A stretch of DNA of 64,000 nucleotides from Pseudomonas weihenstephanensis (GTDB lineage: Bacteria; Pseudomonadota; Gammaproteobacteria; Pseudomonadales; Pseudomonadaceae), in the NCBI RefSeq assembly GCF_001043055.1, contig NZ_JYLF01000003.1:186001-250000 (forward strand), read 5' to 3'. The notes beneath the pieces were generated by a model that saw only the letters and a program-made list of their open reading frames with translations, did not search any database and was not told where the DNA came from. How positions within the stretch are numbered: position 1 is the stretch's first letter; every line of letters starts with the position of its first letter. Made by a program: the position numbers and the translations under genes. This document shows positions 28,431-37,096 of the stretch, in pieces.

Positions 28431-29351
28431 ATGACCCTTACAGAATTGCGCTACATCGTTACGCTTGCCCAAGAGCAGCACTTCGGCCACGCGGCCGAGC
28501 GTTGCCACGTCAGCCAGCCGACCCTGTCGGTGGGCGTGAAAAAACTGGAAGACGAACTCGGTGTGCTGATTTTTGAACGCAGCAAAAGTGCCGTGCGCCT
28601 GACGCCTGTCGGTGAGGGCATTGTTGCCCAGGCCCAGAAGGTACTGGAGCAAGCCCAAGGCATCCGTGAATTGGCGCAGGCGGGCAAAAACCAGCTCACC
28701 GCACCGCTCAAGGTCGGCGCGATCTACACCGTAGGTCCTTACCTGTTCCCGCATCTGATTCCACAACTGCATCGGGTTGCCCCGCAAATGCCGTTGTACA
28801 TCGAAGAAAACTTCACTCACATCCTGCGCGACAAGCTGCGTAACGGTGAGCTGGATGCGATCATCATCGCCCTGCCGTTCCATGAGGCTGACGTGCTGAC
28901 CCTGCCGCTCTACGACGAGCCGTTCTACGTGCTGATGCCGAGCGAGCACCCGTGGACCAAAAAAGACACCATCGACGCCAGCCTGCTCAACGACAAGAGC
29001 TTGCTGTTGCTGGGTGAAGGTCACTGCTTCCGCGATCAGGTGCTTGAGGCCTGCCCTACCCTGACCAAGGGCAATGACGGCGCCAAGCACACCACGGTCG
29101 AATCCAGCTCACTGGAAACCATCCGGCACATGGTGGCTTCAGGCCTGGGCATCTCGATCCTGCCGCTCTCTGCTGTCGACAGTCACCATTATTCTCCCGG
29201 TGTGCTGGCCGTACGCCCGCTGACCCCGCCAGTGCCGTTCCGCACGGTGGCGATTGCATGGCGCGCCAGCTTCCCTCGGCCTAAAGCGATTGAGATCCTC
29301 GCGGACTCGATCCGTCTATGCTCGGTGGCCAAGCCGCCTGCGGCGACGTAA
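28431..29351 (+). CDS. oxyR: Hydrogen peroxide-sensing LysR regulator OxyR
   Basis: A 306-residue LysR-type regulator. The N-terminal helix-turn-helix reads MTLTELRYIVTLAQEQHFGH, and the redox pair is at Cys199 and Cys208 (GEGHCFRDQVLEACP), the same positions as in E. coli OxyR. Peroxide oxidises this pair and turns on catalase, alkyl hydroperoxide reductase and related genes. ATG 28431 gives the classical N-terminus; an upstream in-frame start at 28362 adds 23 unrelated residues. recG begins 8 bp after the stop, the known oxyR-recG operon of pseudomonads. Confidence 0.96.
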   Translation: MTLTELRYIVTLAQEQHFGHAAERCHVSQPTLSVGVKKLEDELGVLIFERSKSAVRLTPVGEGIVAQAQKVLEQAQGIRELAQAGKNQLTAPLKVGAIYTVGPYLFPHLIPQLHRVAPQMPLYIEENFTHILRDKLRNGELDAIIIALPFHEADVLTLPLYDEPFYVLMPSEHPWTKKDTIDASLLNDKSLLLLGEGHCFRDQVLEACPTLTKGNDGAKHTTVESSSLETIRHMVASGLGISILPLSAVDSHHYSPGVLAVRPLTPPVPFRTVAIAWRASFPRPKAIEILADSIRLCSVAKPPAAT

Positions 29352-29359
29352 GAACTGTT

Positions 29360-31435
29360 ATGACCGAGTTGTCGAATGTGCCGGTCACGGCGCTTAAGGG
29401 CGTGGGAGAGGCGATGGCCGAGAAATTGGCCAAAGTCGGGCTGGAAACCGTGCAAGACGTGCTGTTTCATTTGCCGTTGCGCTACCAGGACCGCACCCGC
29501 GTTGTGCCGATCGGGGCGTTACGCCCCGGTCAGGATGCGGTGGTCGAAGGGCGGGTGATTGGCACCGATGTGGTCATGGGCAAGCGACGCAGCTTGCTGG
29601 TGCGCATCAATGACGGCACGGGTGGCCTGAGCCTGCGTTTCTACCACTTCAGTAATGCGCAAAAGGAAAGCCTGAAGCGCGGCACTGAAGTGCGTTGCTA
29701 TGGCGAAGCGCGTCCCGGCGCCTCGGGGCTGGAAATCTACCACCCGGAGTACCGTGCCATTACGGGCGATGAACCACCGCCGGTCGACACCACGCTGACC
29801 CCGATCTACCCCACCACTGAAGGTCTGACTCAGCAGCGCTTGCGCCAACTGAGCCTGCAAAGCCTGGCGATGTTGGGGCCACGCAGCCTGCCGGACTGGT
29901 TGCCGCGCGAGCTGGCCAAAGACTATCAACTGGCACCTTTGGATGAGGCGATTCGCTATCTGCACCAGCCACCGGCCGATGCAGACGTGGAAGAACTCGC
30001 CTTGGGCCATCACTGGGCACAGCACCGCCTGGCATTTGAAGAACTGCTGACCCATCAGCTGTCTCAGCAGCGTTTGCGCGAAAGCTTGCGCTCTCAACGG
30101 GCGCCCGCCCTGGCTAAAGCTCAAACGTTGCCTGAGCAGTTCCTGCGCAACTTGGGCTTTTCCCCGACCGGGGCGCAAGTGCGTGTCGGCAACGAAATTG
30201 CCTACGATCTCAGTCAGCCCGAGCCTATGTTGCGCCTGATTCAAGGGGATGTGGGTTCGGGTAAAACGGTGGTGGCGGCGATGGCCGCCTTGCAGGCGCT
30301 GGAGGCGGGTTATCAAGTGGCGCTGATGGCGCCCACCGAAATCCTCGCCGAGCAGCACTTCATCAGCTTCAAGCGCTGGCTGGAACCGTTGGGGCTTGAG
30401 GTGGCATGGCTGGCGGGCAAGCTTAAAGGTAAGGCGCGTATCTCTGCACTCGAGCACATCGCCAACGGCGCGCCGATGGTGGTGGGCACTCACGCCTTGT
30501 TTCAGGATCAAGTGCAGTTCAAGCGCCTAGCGCTGGTCATCATCGACGAGCAGCACCGTTTCGGTGTGCAACAGCGCCTGGCCCTGCGTAATAAAGGCGT
30601 GGGCGGCGTCATGTGCCCGCATCAATTGATCATGACCGCGACGCCGATCCCGCGCACCCTGGCCATGAGTGCGTACGCCGACCTCGACACCTCGATCCTC
30701 GACGAACTGCCGCCGGGCCGAACCCCGGTTAACACGGTGTTGGTGGTCGACACGCGGCGTTTCGAAGTCATTGAGCGAGTGCGTGCGGCCTGTGCCGAAG
30801 GGCGTCAGGCGTACTGGGTGTGCACGCTGATTGAAGAGTCTGAAGAGCTGACCTGTCAGGCGGCTGAAACCACCTTTGAAGACCTCTCCAGCGCCTTGGG
30901 TGAATTGCGCGTCGGGTTGATACACGGGCGCATGAAAGCCGCTGAAAAGGCTGAGGTCATGGCCCTGTTCAAAGCCGGCGAGTTGCAATTGCTGATTGCC
31001 ACTACGGTGATTGAAGTCGGCGTGGACGTGCCCAATGCCAGCCTGATGATCATCGAAAACCCCGAACGACTGGGCTTGTCGCAGTTGCACCAATTGCGCG
31101 GACGCGTCGGTCGAGGCAGCGCGGTGAGCCATTGCGTGCTGCTGTATCACCCGCCGCTGTCGCAAATTGGCCGTCAGCGTTTGGGCATCATGCGCGAGAC
31201 CAACGATGGCTTCGTCATCGCCGAAAAAGACCTCGAACTGCGCGGCCCCGGCGAAATGCTGGGCACCCGGCAAACCGGGCTTTTGCAGTTTAAAGTTGCC
31301 GATTTGATGCGTGACGCCGACCTGCTTCCCGCTGTTCGCGACGCGGCACAAGCCTTGCTGGAACGCTGGCCCACCCACGTCAGCCCTTTGCTGGACCGCT
31401 GGCTGCGCCACGGTCAGCAATACGGGCAGGTTTAA
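29360..31435 (+). CDS. recG: ATP-dependent DNA helicase RecG
   Basis: A 691-residue helicase that remodels stalled replication forks and recombination intermediates. It has an N-terminal wedge (OB) domain with LRFYHFSNAQKESL, then the SF2 motor: Walker A GDVGSGKT, motif II IIDEQHRFGVQQR in the DEAD/DEXH position, and TATPIPRTLAM. LRGRVGRGSAVSHCVL is motif VI, and the TRG-type C-terminus follows. ATG 29360 lies 8 bp after oxyR; an earlier start at 29318 would overlap oxyR. Confidence 0.97.
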   Translation: MTELSNVPVTALKGVGEAMAEKLAKVGLETVQDVLFHLPLRYQDRTRVVPIGALRPGQDAVVEGRVIGTDVVMGKRRSLLVRINDGTGGLSLRFYHFSNAQKESLKRGTEVRCYGEARPGASGLEIYHPEYRAITGDEPPPVDTTLTPIYPTTEGLTQQRLRQLSLQSLAMLGPRSLPDWLPRELAKDYQLAPLDEAIRYLHQPPADADVEELALGHHWAQHRLAFEELLTHQLSQQRLRESLRSQRAPALAKAQTLPEQFLRNLGFSPTGAQVRVGNEIAYDLSQPEPMLRLIQGDVGSGKTVVAAMAALQALEAGYQVALMAPTEILAEQHFISFKRWLEPLGLEVAWLAGKLKGKARISALEHIANGAPMVVGTHALFQDQVQFKRLALVIIDEQHRFGVQQRLALRNKGVGGVMCPHQLIMTATPIPRTLAMSAYADLDTSILDELPPGRTPVNTVLVVDTRRFEVIERVRAACAEGRQAYWVCTLIEESEELTCQAAETTFEDLSSALGELRVGLIHGRMKAAEKAEVMALFKAGELQLLIATTVIEVGVDVPNASLMIIENPERLGLSQLHQLRGRVGRGSAVSHCVLLYHPPLSQIGRQRLGIMRETNDGFVIAEKDLELRGPGEMLGTRQTGLLQFKVADLMRDADLLPAVRDAAQALLERWPTHVSPLLDRWLRHGQQYGQV

Positions 31436-31514
31436 AGGCGCGTTCAGTAAATAGATCAGCGGCCGATTAACTGTCTGATTACCACATTTGAGTTGTAAGA
31501 ACCGGACACACACC

Positions 31515-32915
31515 ATGACTGAAGTTGCCAGCGCCCCAACTGTTCCGCACACGCCGTCGGTTATTCGACAGCTGCTTGGCGAGTTGGCCATCCCGTACCG
31601 GGAAGTCATTGACCACCCCGGTCTTAACCCCGCACGCAAAGTTCAAGCCGCGTTGCTCGACGACACGGTCGGCGCGCTCATGGTGCTGTTTCCGCAGAGT
31701 CACTTGCTTGACCTCAATCGTCTGGCCGAGCTGATCGGGCGGCGCATGACGGCTGTCGCCCCCGTCCACCTTGAGCGCATGCTCGGCAAGCATGAGCTGA
31801 CGCTGCTGCCAGGCTTGCCAGCTCTCACCAGTTCGCCTTGCCTGTATGAAGAACGGCTGCTGCAACAGCCCTTGCTGTTGATTAACGCCGGTGAGCCGGG
31901 GCTGTTGCTGGAGATTTCTCAAGAACACTTCAAAAGCATGCTGACCAAGGCCAGCGCAGGGCGTTTTGCCGAGCCGCTGGAAGCCATCAAGCTCAATCTG
32001 GACCGCCCGGATGAAGACGGTGAAGCCATCACCCAAGCGGTGCACGCGTTTACTGCGCGCCGTATTCAGCAGCGTCTTGAAGCGACAATCGAAATCCCGC
32101 CGTTGGCCGAAACTGCCCGCAAAATCATCCGCCTGCGCGTAGACCCCAACGCCACCATCGACGACATCACCGGTGTTGTCGAAACGGACCCGGCGCTGGC
32201 GGCACAAGTCATGAGTTGGGCGGCGTCACCGTACTACGCCTCGCCGGGCAAGATCCGTTCAGTTGAAGACGCGATCGTGCGCGTACTGGGCTTTGATCTG
32301 GTGATTAACCTGGCACTGGGACTGGCGCTGGGTAAAACCCTGAGCCTGCCCAAGGATCACCCGCAATCGAGCACGCCTTACTGGCAGCAGTCGATTTACA
32401 CCGCGGCGGTCATTGAGGGGCTGACCCGTGCCATGCCCCGGGCCGAACGCCCTGAAACCGGTCTGACGTACCTGGCGGGGCTGCTGCACAATTTTGGCTA
32501 TCTGCTGTTGGCCCACGTGTTTCCGCCGCACTTCTCGCTGATTTGCCGTCACCTTGAAGTCAACCCGCATGTCAGTCACAGCATGGTTGAACAGCATTTG
32601 CTGGGTATTACCCGTGAGCAAATCGGCGCCTGGCTGATGCGCTATTGGGACATGCCGGACGAACTGGCGGCGGCCCTGCGGTTTCAACATGACCCGCACT
32701 ATGCGGGCGAACATGCGCAGTACCCCAATCTGGTGTGCGTGGCGGTGGGGCTGCTGCGCAGCCGTGGCATTGGGCACGGCTCGTACGACCCGTTGCCTGA
32801 CGCGCTGTTTGAAAGCCTGGGCGTCACTCGCGAAAAAGCCGAAGACGTCGTCAGCAAAGTGCTGGAGGCCGAGGTGTTGTTGCGTGAGCTGGCCGCCCAA
32901 TTCGGTCAGGCCTGA
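31515..32915 (+). CDS. Fusion of aminoacyl-tRNA deacylase-like (YbaK) domain with HDOD signalling domain
   Basis: A 466-residue protein. Residues about 10-150 resemble the YbaK/ProX editing fold (IPYREVIDHPG, then LIGRRMTAVAP). Residues about 195-400 form an HDOD domain: LRVDPNATIDDITGVVETDPALAAQVMS, VEDAIVRVLGFDLVINLALG and YLAGLLHNFGYLLLAHVFP. HDOD proteins lack phosphodiesterase activity and act in signalling, motility or stress responses. The fusion is conserved in Pseudomonas as I recall, but its purpose is unknown. It stands alone after recG. Confidence 0.85.
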   Translation: MTEVASAPTVPHTPSVIRQLLGELAIPYREVIDHPGLNPARKVQAALLDDTVGALMVLFPQSHLLDLNRLAELIGRRMTAVAPVHLERMLGKHELTLLPGLPALTSSPCLYEERLLQQPLLLINAGEPGLLLEISQEHFKSMLTKASAGRFAEPLEAIKLNLDRPDEDGEAITQAVHAFTARRIQQRLEATIEIPPLAETARKIIRLRVDPNATIDDITGVVETDPALAAQVMSWAASPYYASPGKIRSVEDAIVRVLGFDLVINLALGLALGKTLSLPKDHPQSSTPYWQQSIYTAAVIEGLTRAMPRAERPETGLTYLAGLLHNFGYLLLAHVFPPHFSLICRHLEVNPHVSHSMVEQHLLGITREQIGAWLMRYWDMPDELAAALRFQHDPHYAGEHAQYPNLVCVAVGLLRSRGIGHGSYDPLPDALFESLGVTREKAEDVVSKVLEAEVLLRELAAQFGQA

Positions 32916-33005
32916 CCTACGGGGCAAGGTTGGCCGAAGAACAGCGCGCAGCGCTACCCCCTCCTCGTAGAGGCTGGCAAAGGCTGTCTCGGTCGTTGTC
33001 CGGCT

Positions 33006-33386
33006 TTAAGCCTTTGGTTTTTTACGTGGTTTCAGGTACTTGGTCAGTCCCTGGAACCAGATCACCAGTGCAGGGTTGCCCTTGATCTGGATCGACTTGT
33101 CCTGAATCCCGGTCATGAACGCCAGTTGTTTGTTCTTGGCCTGCATGGTCGCGAAACCGTAGGCCGCATCTTTGAAGGCGATAGCAAACGCAGGCTCGGG
33201 GTATAGCCCTGAGTGGCTGGTGATGCGCTGGTTTTTGACTTTGAAGTGACGGGCGACGCTGCCGTCCAGGGTTTGCAGCTGGAACACCAGGTCTTTGTCG
33301 ACCAGTTGTTGGGCAAACGCCGGGTTTTTTCGGCTGGCCCTGCTCATCATGAAGCCCAGCATCCAGAGCAGAAAACGAAATTTCAT
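33006..33386 (-). CDS. SCP2 sterol-binding-like small protein
   Basis: A 126-residue protein with a short hydrophobic N-terminus (MKFRFLLWMLGFMM) and a basic C-terminus (KYLKPRKKPKA). The segment DKSIQIKGNPALVIWFQGL (about residues 96-114) resembles the end of the SCP2 lipid-binding fold, and VFQLQTLDGSVARHFKVKNQ matches its beta-rich start. It may bind a lipid. It lies downstream of the HU gene on the same strand, but 207 bp apart, so they are probably separate units. Confidence 0.65.
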   Translation of the reverse strand: MKFRFLLWMLGFMMSRASRKNPAFAQQLVDKDLVFQLQTLDGSVARHFKVKNQRITSHSGLYPEPAFAIAFKDAAYGFATMQAKNKQLAFMTGIQDKSIQIKGNPALVIWFQGLTKYLKPRKKPKA

Positions 33387-33593
33387 GTACGCGGCCTCAA
33401 GAGAAAAATAAATGGCCGGCGCAGTGTAACGATTTGTTCAAGGAACGCCATATATCTGCATGGATAGGCGTAGATGGGGGGCGTTTTGCCACTTATGGCC
33501 GCACGATTGTTCTGTCGCTATCAAGAATGGGCCGCCAGCCGCGCCAGCTTGCCCATTCTTCAAGGCCTCATGTGACTAAAGGCCGGTGTGTCA

Positions 33594-33869
33594 CTAAGGG
33601 TTGACGCTGTCTTTCAAGAACTTGCCCGGCTTGAACGCAACGGTGTTGCTGGCCTTGATCGTGACTGGCTGACCCGTTTGCGGGTTTTGGCCGGTGCGGG
33701 CACCGCGGTGGCGTTGAACAAAAGTGCCGAAGCCAACCAGCGTGACGCTGTCTTTGCGATGCAGGGCTTGGGTGATTTCTTCGAGCACGGCATTGAGCAC
33801 GCGGCTGGCTTGCTCTTTGGTGAGGTCAGCCTTTTCCGCGATAGCGGCGGCGAGATCGGGTTTACGCAT
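33594..33869 (-). CDS. hupA: HU family DNA-binding protein
   Basis: A 91-residue nucleoid protein beginning MRKPDLAAAIAEKADLTKEQA, with SVTLVGFGTFVQRHRGARTG and the DNA-binding arm containing Pro in GQNPQTGQPVTI. HU bends and compacts DNA. Its place between an SCP2-like gene and the rubredoxin reductase matches the hupA locus in P. putida as I recall. Confidence 0.92.
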   Translation of the reverse strand: MRKPDLAAAIAEKADLTKEQASRVLNAVLEEITQALHRKDSVTLVGFGTFVQRHRGARTGQNPQTGQPVTIKASNTVAFKPGKFLKDSVNP

Positions 33870-34058
33870 GATGAAGCCTCTTTGACGGTTTTTTGTTGTT
33901 ATGTCCGTGCTGCTCTCCAGGGAGCAACGCCTAAGGCGCCGCAGGCTCTACTCTGCGGCAGACCGGTGTGAGAATGGCATGCGGCCAAGGCCGGCGCCAG
34001 CTTCGATCCGGCCTTTGTTGAGCCAAGGCAAAGGCATATGCGACAGAGTTGCCAGTGT

Positions 34059-35207
34059 TTACGCCAAAAGTGCGGGCAGCTCTTTGTTGAGGGCGAGTTT
34101 TTCGCGGACGGCCTCGCCGGTCAGTGCATAACCTAGCAATTTGCCATCTGCGTCGCGGCACACCGCCTTGATGTCTGGGCCGCTGCCTTCGACCGACCAA
34201 ACGCCCTCATACCCTGGGGGTACAGGCGACACCACCAACGGGCACACCGGGGTTTTTACCGTGATGGGCATGGCGCCATAGCTGACAGCAGTCGGGTTGC
34301 CAGCCAGGGTTTTGGCCAGTGCGCGGGCGCAGCTCATCAGCGGCATGACATACAGCAAACTCAGGCCCTCAACCTGTGCGCAGTCACCCAGCGCAAAAAT
34401 GTTGGCGTGGGAGGTCTTGAGCAGGCGGTCCACTTCAATCCCGCGATTGACCCGAATCCCGGCCGCGGCGGCCAAATCAGTCCGTGGGCGCAAGCCAATG
34501 GCTGACACCACGACGTCACAACGTATGACGCTACCATCAGACAAATGCGCCTCAACCCCGTCCGCACTGTGTTGCAGACGCGTGAGTACCGGGCCCAGAT
34601 GCAAGCGTGCGCCGATACCTTCAAGAGCGGTTTGCACCGCTGCTGCTGCCGCAGGATGCAATAACGTGGGCATGACTTGCTCGCACGGGGCGACCAGATC
34701 CACGTCATAGCCGCCTGCGATCAGGTCATTGGCAAACTCGCAGCCGATCAGGCCGGCCCCCAGTATCAGTACGCGGCGCTTGCCTGCGGCGGCGGTGCGA
34801 AAGCGTGCGTAATCTTCCAGGTCGTTGATGGGGTAAATAGCGTCCTGCGCATCGCCTTCCACGGTCACCTGCACCGTTTGCGCGCCCCACGCCAGAATCA
34901 GGTCGCGATACGGCACGGCTTCGTCACCGATCCACAATTGCTTGTGGCCGGGATCAATCCCGCTGATGCGCGTGTGGGTGCGCACTTGGGCGTTCAGTTG
35001 CTCAGCCATCGCTCCGGGGCTGGCCATGCTCAGGCCGTCGGCGTCTTTGTTTTTACCGAAACCGGTGGACAGCATGGGTTTGGAGTAGGAACGCCCGTCA
35101 TCGGCGGTGATCAACAGCAGCGGCGTTTCGCTGTCCAGCTTGCGAAATTCCCGGGCCAGGTTGTAGCCAGCCAGCCCGGTGCCAACGATCACGACAGGTG
35201 CGTTCAT
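34059..35207 (-). CDS. rubB: Rubredoxin-NAD(+) reductase, FAD-dependent
   Basis: A 382-residue flavoprotein reductase. The FAD-binding [14 protein letters not shown] is at about residues 4-17, the NAD-binding [13 protein letters not shown] is at about residues 142-154, and a second FAD segment is [14 protein letters not shown]. It passes electrons from NADH to rubredoxin, whose gene lies immediately upstream on the same strand. The two serve alkane oxidation or oxidative stress defence. ATG 35207 follows TAGGGAGAT; a possible upstream start at 35234 lacks that. Confidence 0.93.
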   Translation of the reverse strand: MNAPVVIVGTGLAGYNLAREFRKLDSETPLLLITADDGRSYSKPMLSTGFGKNKDADGLSMASPGAMAEQLNAQVRTHTRISGIDPGHKQLWIGDEAVPYRDLILAWGAQTVQVTVEGDAQDAIYPINDLEDYARFRTAAAGKRRVLILGAGLIGCEFANDLIAGGYDVDLVAPCEQVMPTLLHPAAAAAVQTALEGIGARLHLGPVLTRLQHSADGVEAHLSDGSVIRCDVVVSAIGLRPRTDLAAAAGIRVNRGIEVDRLLKTSHANIFALGDCAQVEGLSLLYVMPLMSCARALAKTLAGNPTAVSYGAMPITVKTPVCPLVVSPVPPGYEGVWSVEGSGPDIKAVCRDADGKLLGYALTGEAVREKLALNKELPALLA

Positions 35208-35241
35208 TCCAATCTCCCTAAAGGCGAAACTCAAAAAGGTA

Positions 35242-35409
35242 TCAGTTGATTTCGATCATTTCGAAATCCATTTTGCCTACGCCGCAGTCCGGGCACAGCC
35301 AGTCTTCGGGCACGTCCTGCCACAGCGTGCCGGGGGCGATGCCATCATCCGGCCAGCCATCGGCTTCGTTATAAATCAGTCCACATACGATGCATTGCCA
35401 CTTTTTCAT
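35242..35409 (-). CDS. rubA: Rubredoxin
   Basis: A 55-residue iron-sulfur protein: [19 protein letters not shown] holds the first CxxCG, and [15 protein letters not shown] the second, giving the Fe(Cys)4 site. It is 34 bp upstream of its reductase gene on the same strand, so the pair forms an operon. An in-frame start at 35448 would add an unlikely Pro-rich lead. Confidence 0.95.
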   Translation of the reverse strand: MKKWQCIVCGLIYNEADGWPDDGIAPGTLWQDVPEDWLCPDCGVGKMDFEMIEIN

Positions 35410-35621
35410 GGGGGGTATTTCCTTGGGTTCAGGCTTTGGCGAGGGCACAGACTTTTGCAGTGACGCTGTGTTGCTCGTCGAGTTCAGGGCGTTTTGTACG
35501 GATCAAAACCGGTAGATGCAAGCGAGATTGCAGCCAATCGGCACTCAAGCGCTCATTCGGGAGGCAGCGTGATAAGCTCGGCGCCCTCAATGGCTGCCAA
35601 TTATGACCGACTGTGCCGCAC

Positions 35622-36176
35622 ATGACTTCCCCGTTGATCTCCCCCGTCTGGCTTGAACAAAGCCGCCTTCCTGCGTTGCCCGACGAACACACCCTAGACT
35701 GGTTGTTCGATCAAGGCTCGTTGACCCTTCGTCTCACAGCCCTTTCTGACGATAACTTCAGTGTCTTGCCTTTGTTTGAAGGCTGGCAGACCTTGCGCGA
35801 GGACGAATGCGCCGCGCTCGACCTGCCTGGCAACAGCCGGGGCTGGGTGCGCGAAGTGTATTTGTGTGGGCACCAGCAGCCCTGGGTGTTTGCGCGCAGC
35901 GTAGCGTGCCAAAGCGCACTTGAAGCGGGCGGCTTGCACATGGACGAGCTGGGCACGCGTTCATTGGGGCAATTGCTGTTCAGCGATCAGGCGTTTAAGC
36001 GCGGCGCGTTGCAGGTGTGCCATTACCCGCGCGAGTGGCTGCCCCAGGCCGATCAGGTCGATACGCTCTGGGCGCGACGGTCGCGCTTTGTACGAGGAGA
36101 GCTGAGCGTGCTGGTGGCTGAGGTGTTTTTACCCAAACTGTGGGCCGCCGTGAGTGCCCGGTCGGAGAACAACTGA
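35622..36176 (+). CDS. ubiC: Chorismate lyase
   Basis: A 184-residue enzyme converting chorismate to 4-hydroxybenzoate and pyruvate, the first step of ubiquinone synthesis. Characteristic segments are [23 protein letters not shown] and [10 protein letters not shown], and [10 protein letters not shown] close to the C-terminus. GTG at 35613 is also possible; ATG 35622 was preferred, but neither has a strong ribosome-binding site. Its stop overlaps the ubiA start (TGATG), so the two are translationally coupled. Confidence 0.93.
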   Translation: MTSPLISPVWLEQSRLPALPDEHTLDWLFDQGSLTLRLTALSDDNFSVLPLFEGWQTLREDECAALDLPGNSRGWVREVYLCGHQQPWVFARSVACQSALEAGGLHMDELGTRSLGQLLFSDQAFKRGALQVCHYPREWLPQADQVDTLWARRSRFVRGELSVLVAEVFLPKLWAAVSARSENN

Positions 36177-37066
36177 TGTACGTGCGTCTGCTTAAATCAC
36201 TCAACCGTTTGAACCCTCGCGCATGGGACTTTATTCAGTTAACGCGCATGGACAAGCCCATCGGCATTTACCTGCTGTTGTGGCCGACCTTGTGGGCGCT
36301 GTGGGTTGCGGCCAAAGGTGTGCCGTCGCTGAGCAACCTGCTGATCTTCGTCTTCGGCGTGATCCTGACCCGCGCCGGTGGCTGTGTGATCAATGACTTT
36401 GCAGATCGCAAGGTCGATGGCCACGTCAAACGCACAGAACAACGGCCGTTGGTGAGCGGAAAAATCAGCGGCAAAGAAGCGTTGGTGTTTTTTGCCGTGC
36501 TAATGGGGATCAGCTTCCTGCTGGTGCTGTGCACCAATGCGCCTACGATCTGGCTGTCATTCGGCGGTTTGGCGTTGGCCGCCAGCTACCCGTTCATGAA
36601 GCGTTACACCTACTACCCGCAAGTGGTGCTGGGCGCAGCCTTCTCGTGGGGCATGCCGATGGCGTTTACCGCCGAGACGGGCAGCCTGCCAGCGGCGGCG
36701 TGGTTGCTGTACATCGCCAACCTGCTGTGGACGGTGGCGTACGACACCTACTACGCCATGACGGACCGCGAGGATGATCTGAAAATCGGGGTTAAGTCGA
36801 CCGCTATCCTGTTTGGCGACGCAGACCGGGTGATCAACCTCAGCCTGCAAGGGTTGGCGCTGGGTTGTCTGTGGCTGGCCGGCACCCAGTTTGAACTGGG
36901 TGGCTGGTTCCATATGGGGCTGCTGGTGGCAGCGGGCTGCTTCGTGTGGGAATTCTGGTACACCCGCGACCGCGATCCACAACGCTGCTTCAAGGCCTTC
37001 TTGCACAACCATTGGGCGGGTTTGGCGATCTTTGTCGGCATCGTCCTCAACTACGCGTTGGCGTGA
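36176..37066 (+). CDS. ubiA: 4-Hydroxybenzoate octaprenyltransferase
   Basis: A 296-residue membrane protein with about nine helices. It attaches the prenyl chain to 4-hydroxybenzoate, the second ubiquinone step. The two aspartate-rich motifs are present: [15 protein letters not shown] (about residues 77-91) and [17 protein letters not shown] (about residues 193-209). The start overlaps the ubiC stop by one base. In other pseudomonads I remember phoB following shortly after, but here a penicillin acylase gene converges instead. Confidence 0.96.
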   Translation: MYVRLLKSLNRLNPRAWDFIQLTRMDKPIGIYLLLWPTLWALWVAAKGVPSLSNLLIFVFGVILTRAGGCVINDFADRKVDGHVKRTEQRPLVSGKISGKEALVFFAVLMGISFLLVLCTNAPTIWLSFGGLALAASYPFMKRYTYYPQVVLGAAFSWGMPMAFTAETGSLPAAAWLLYIANLLWTVAYDTYYAMTDREDDLKIGVKSTAILFGDADRVINLSLQGLALGCLWLAGTQFELGGWFHMGLLVAAGCFVWEFWYTRDRDPQRCFKAFLHNHWAGLAIFVGIVLNYALA

Positions 37067-37096
37067 TCCCACGCCACCCGTAGTCGTTGCCCGCCT

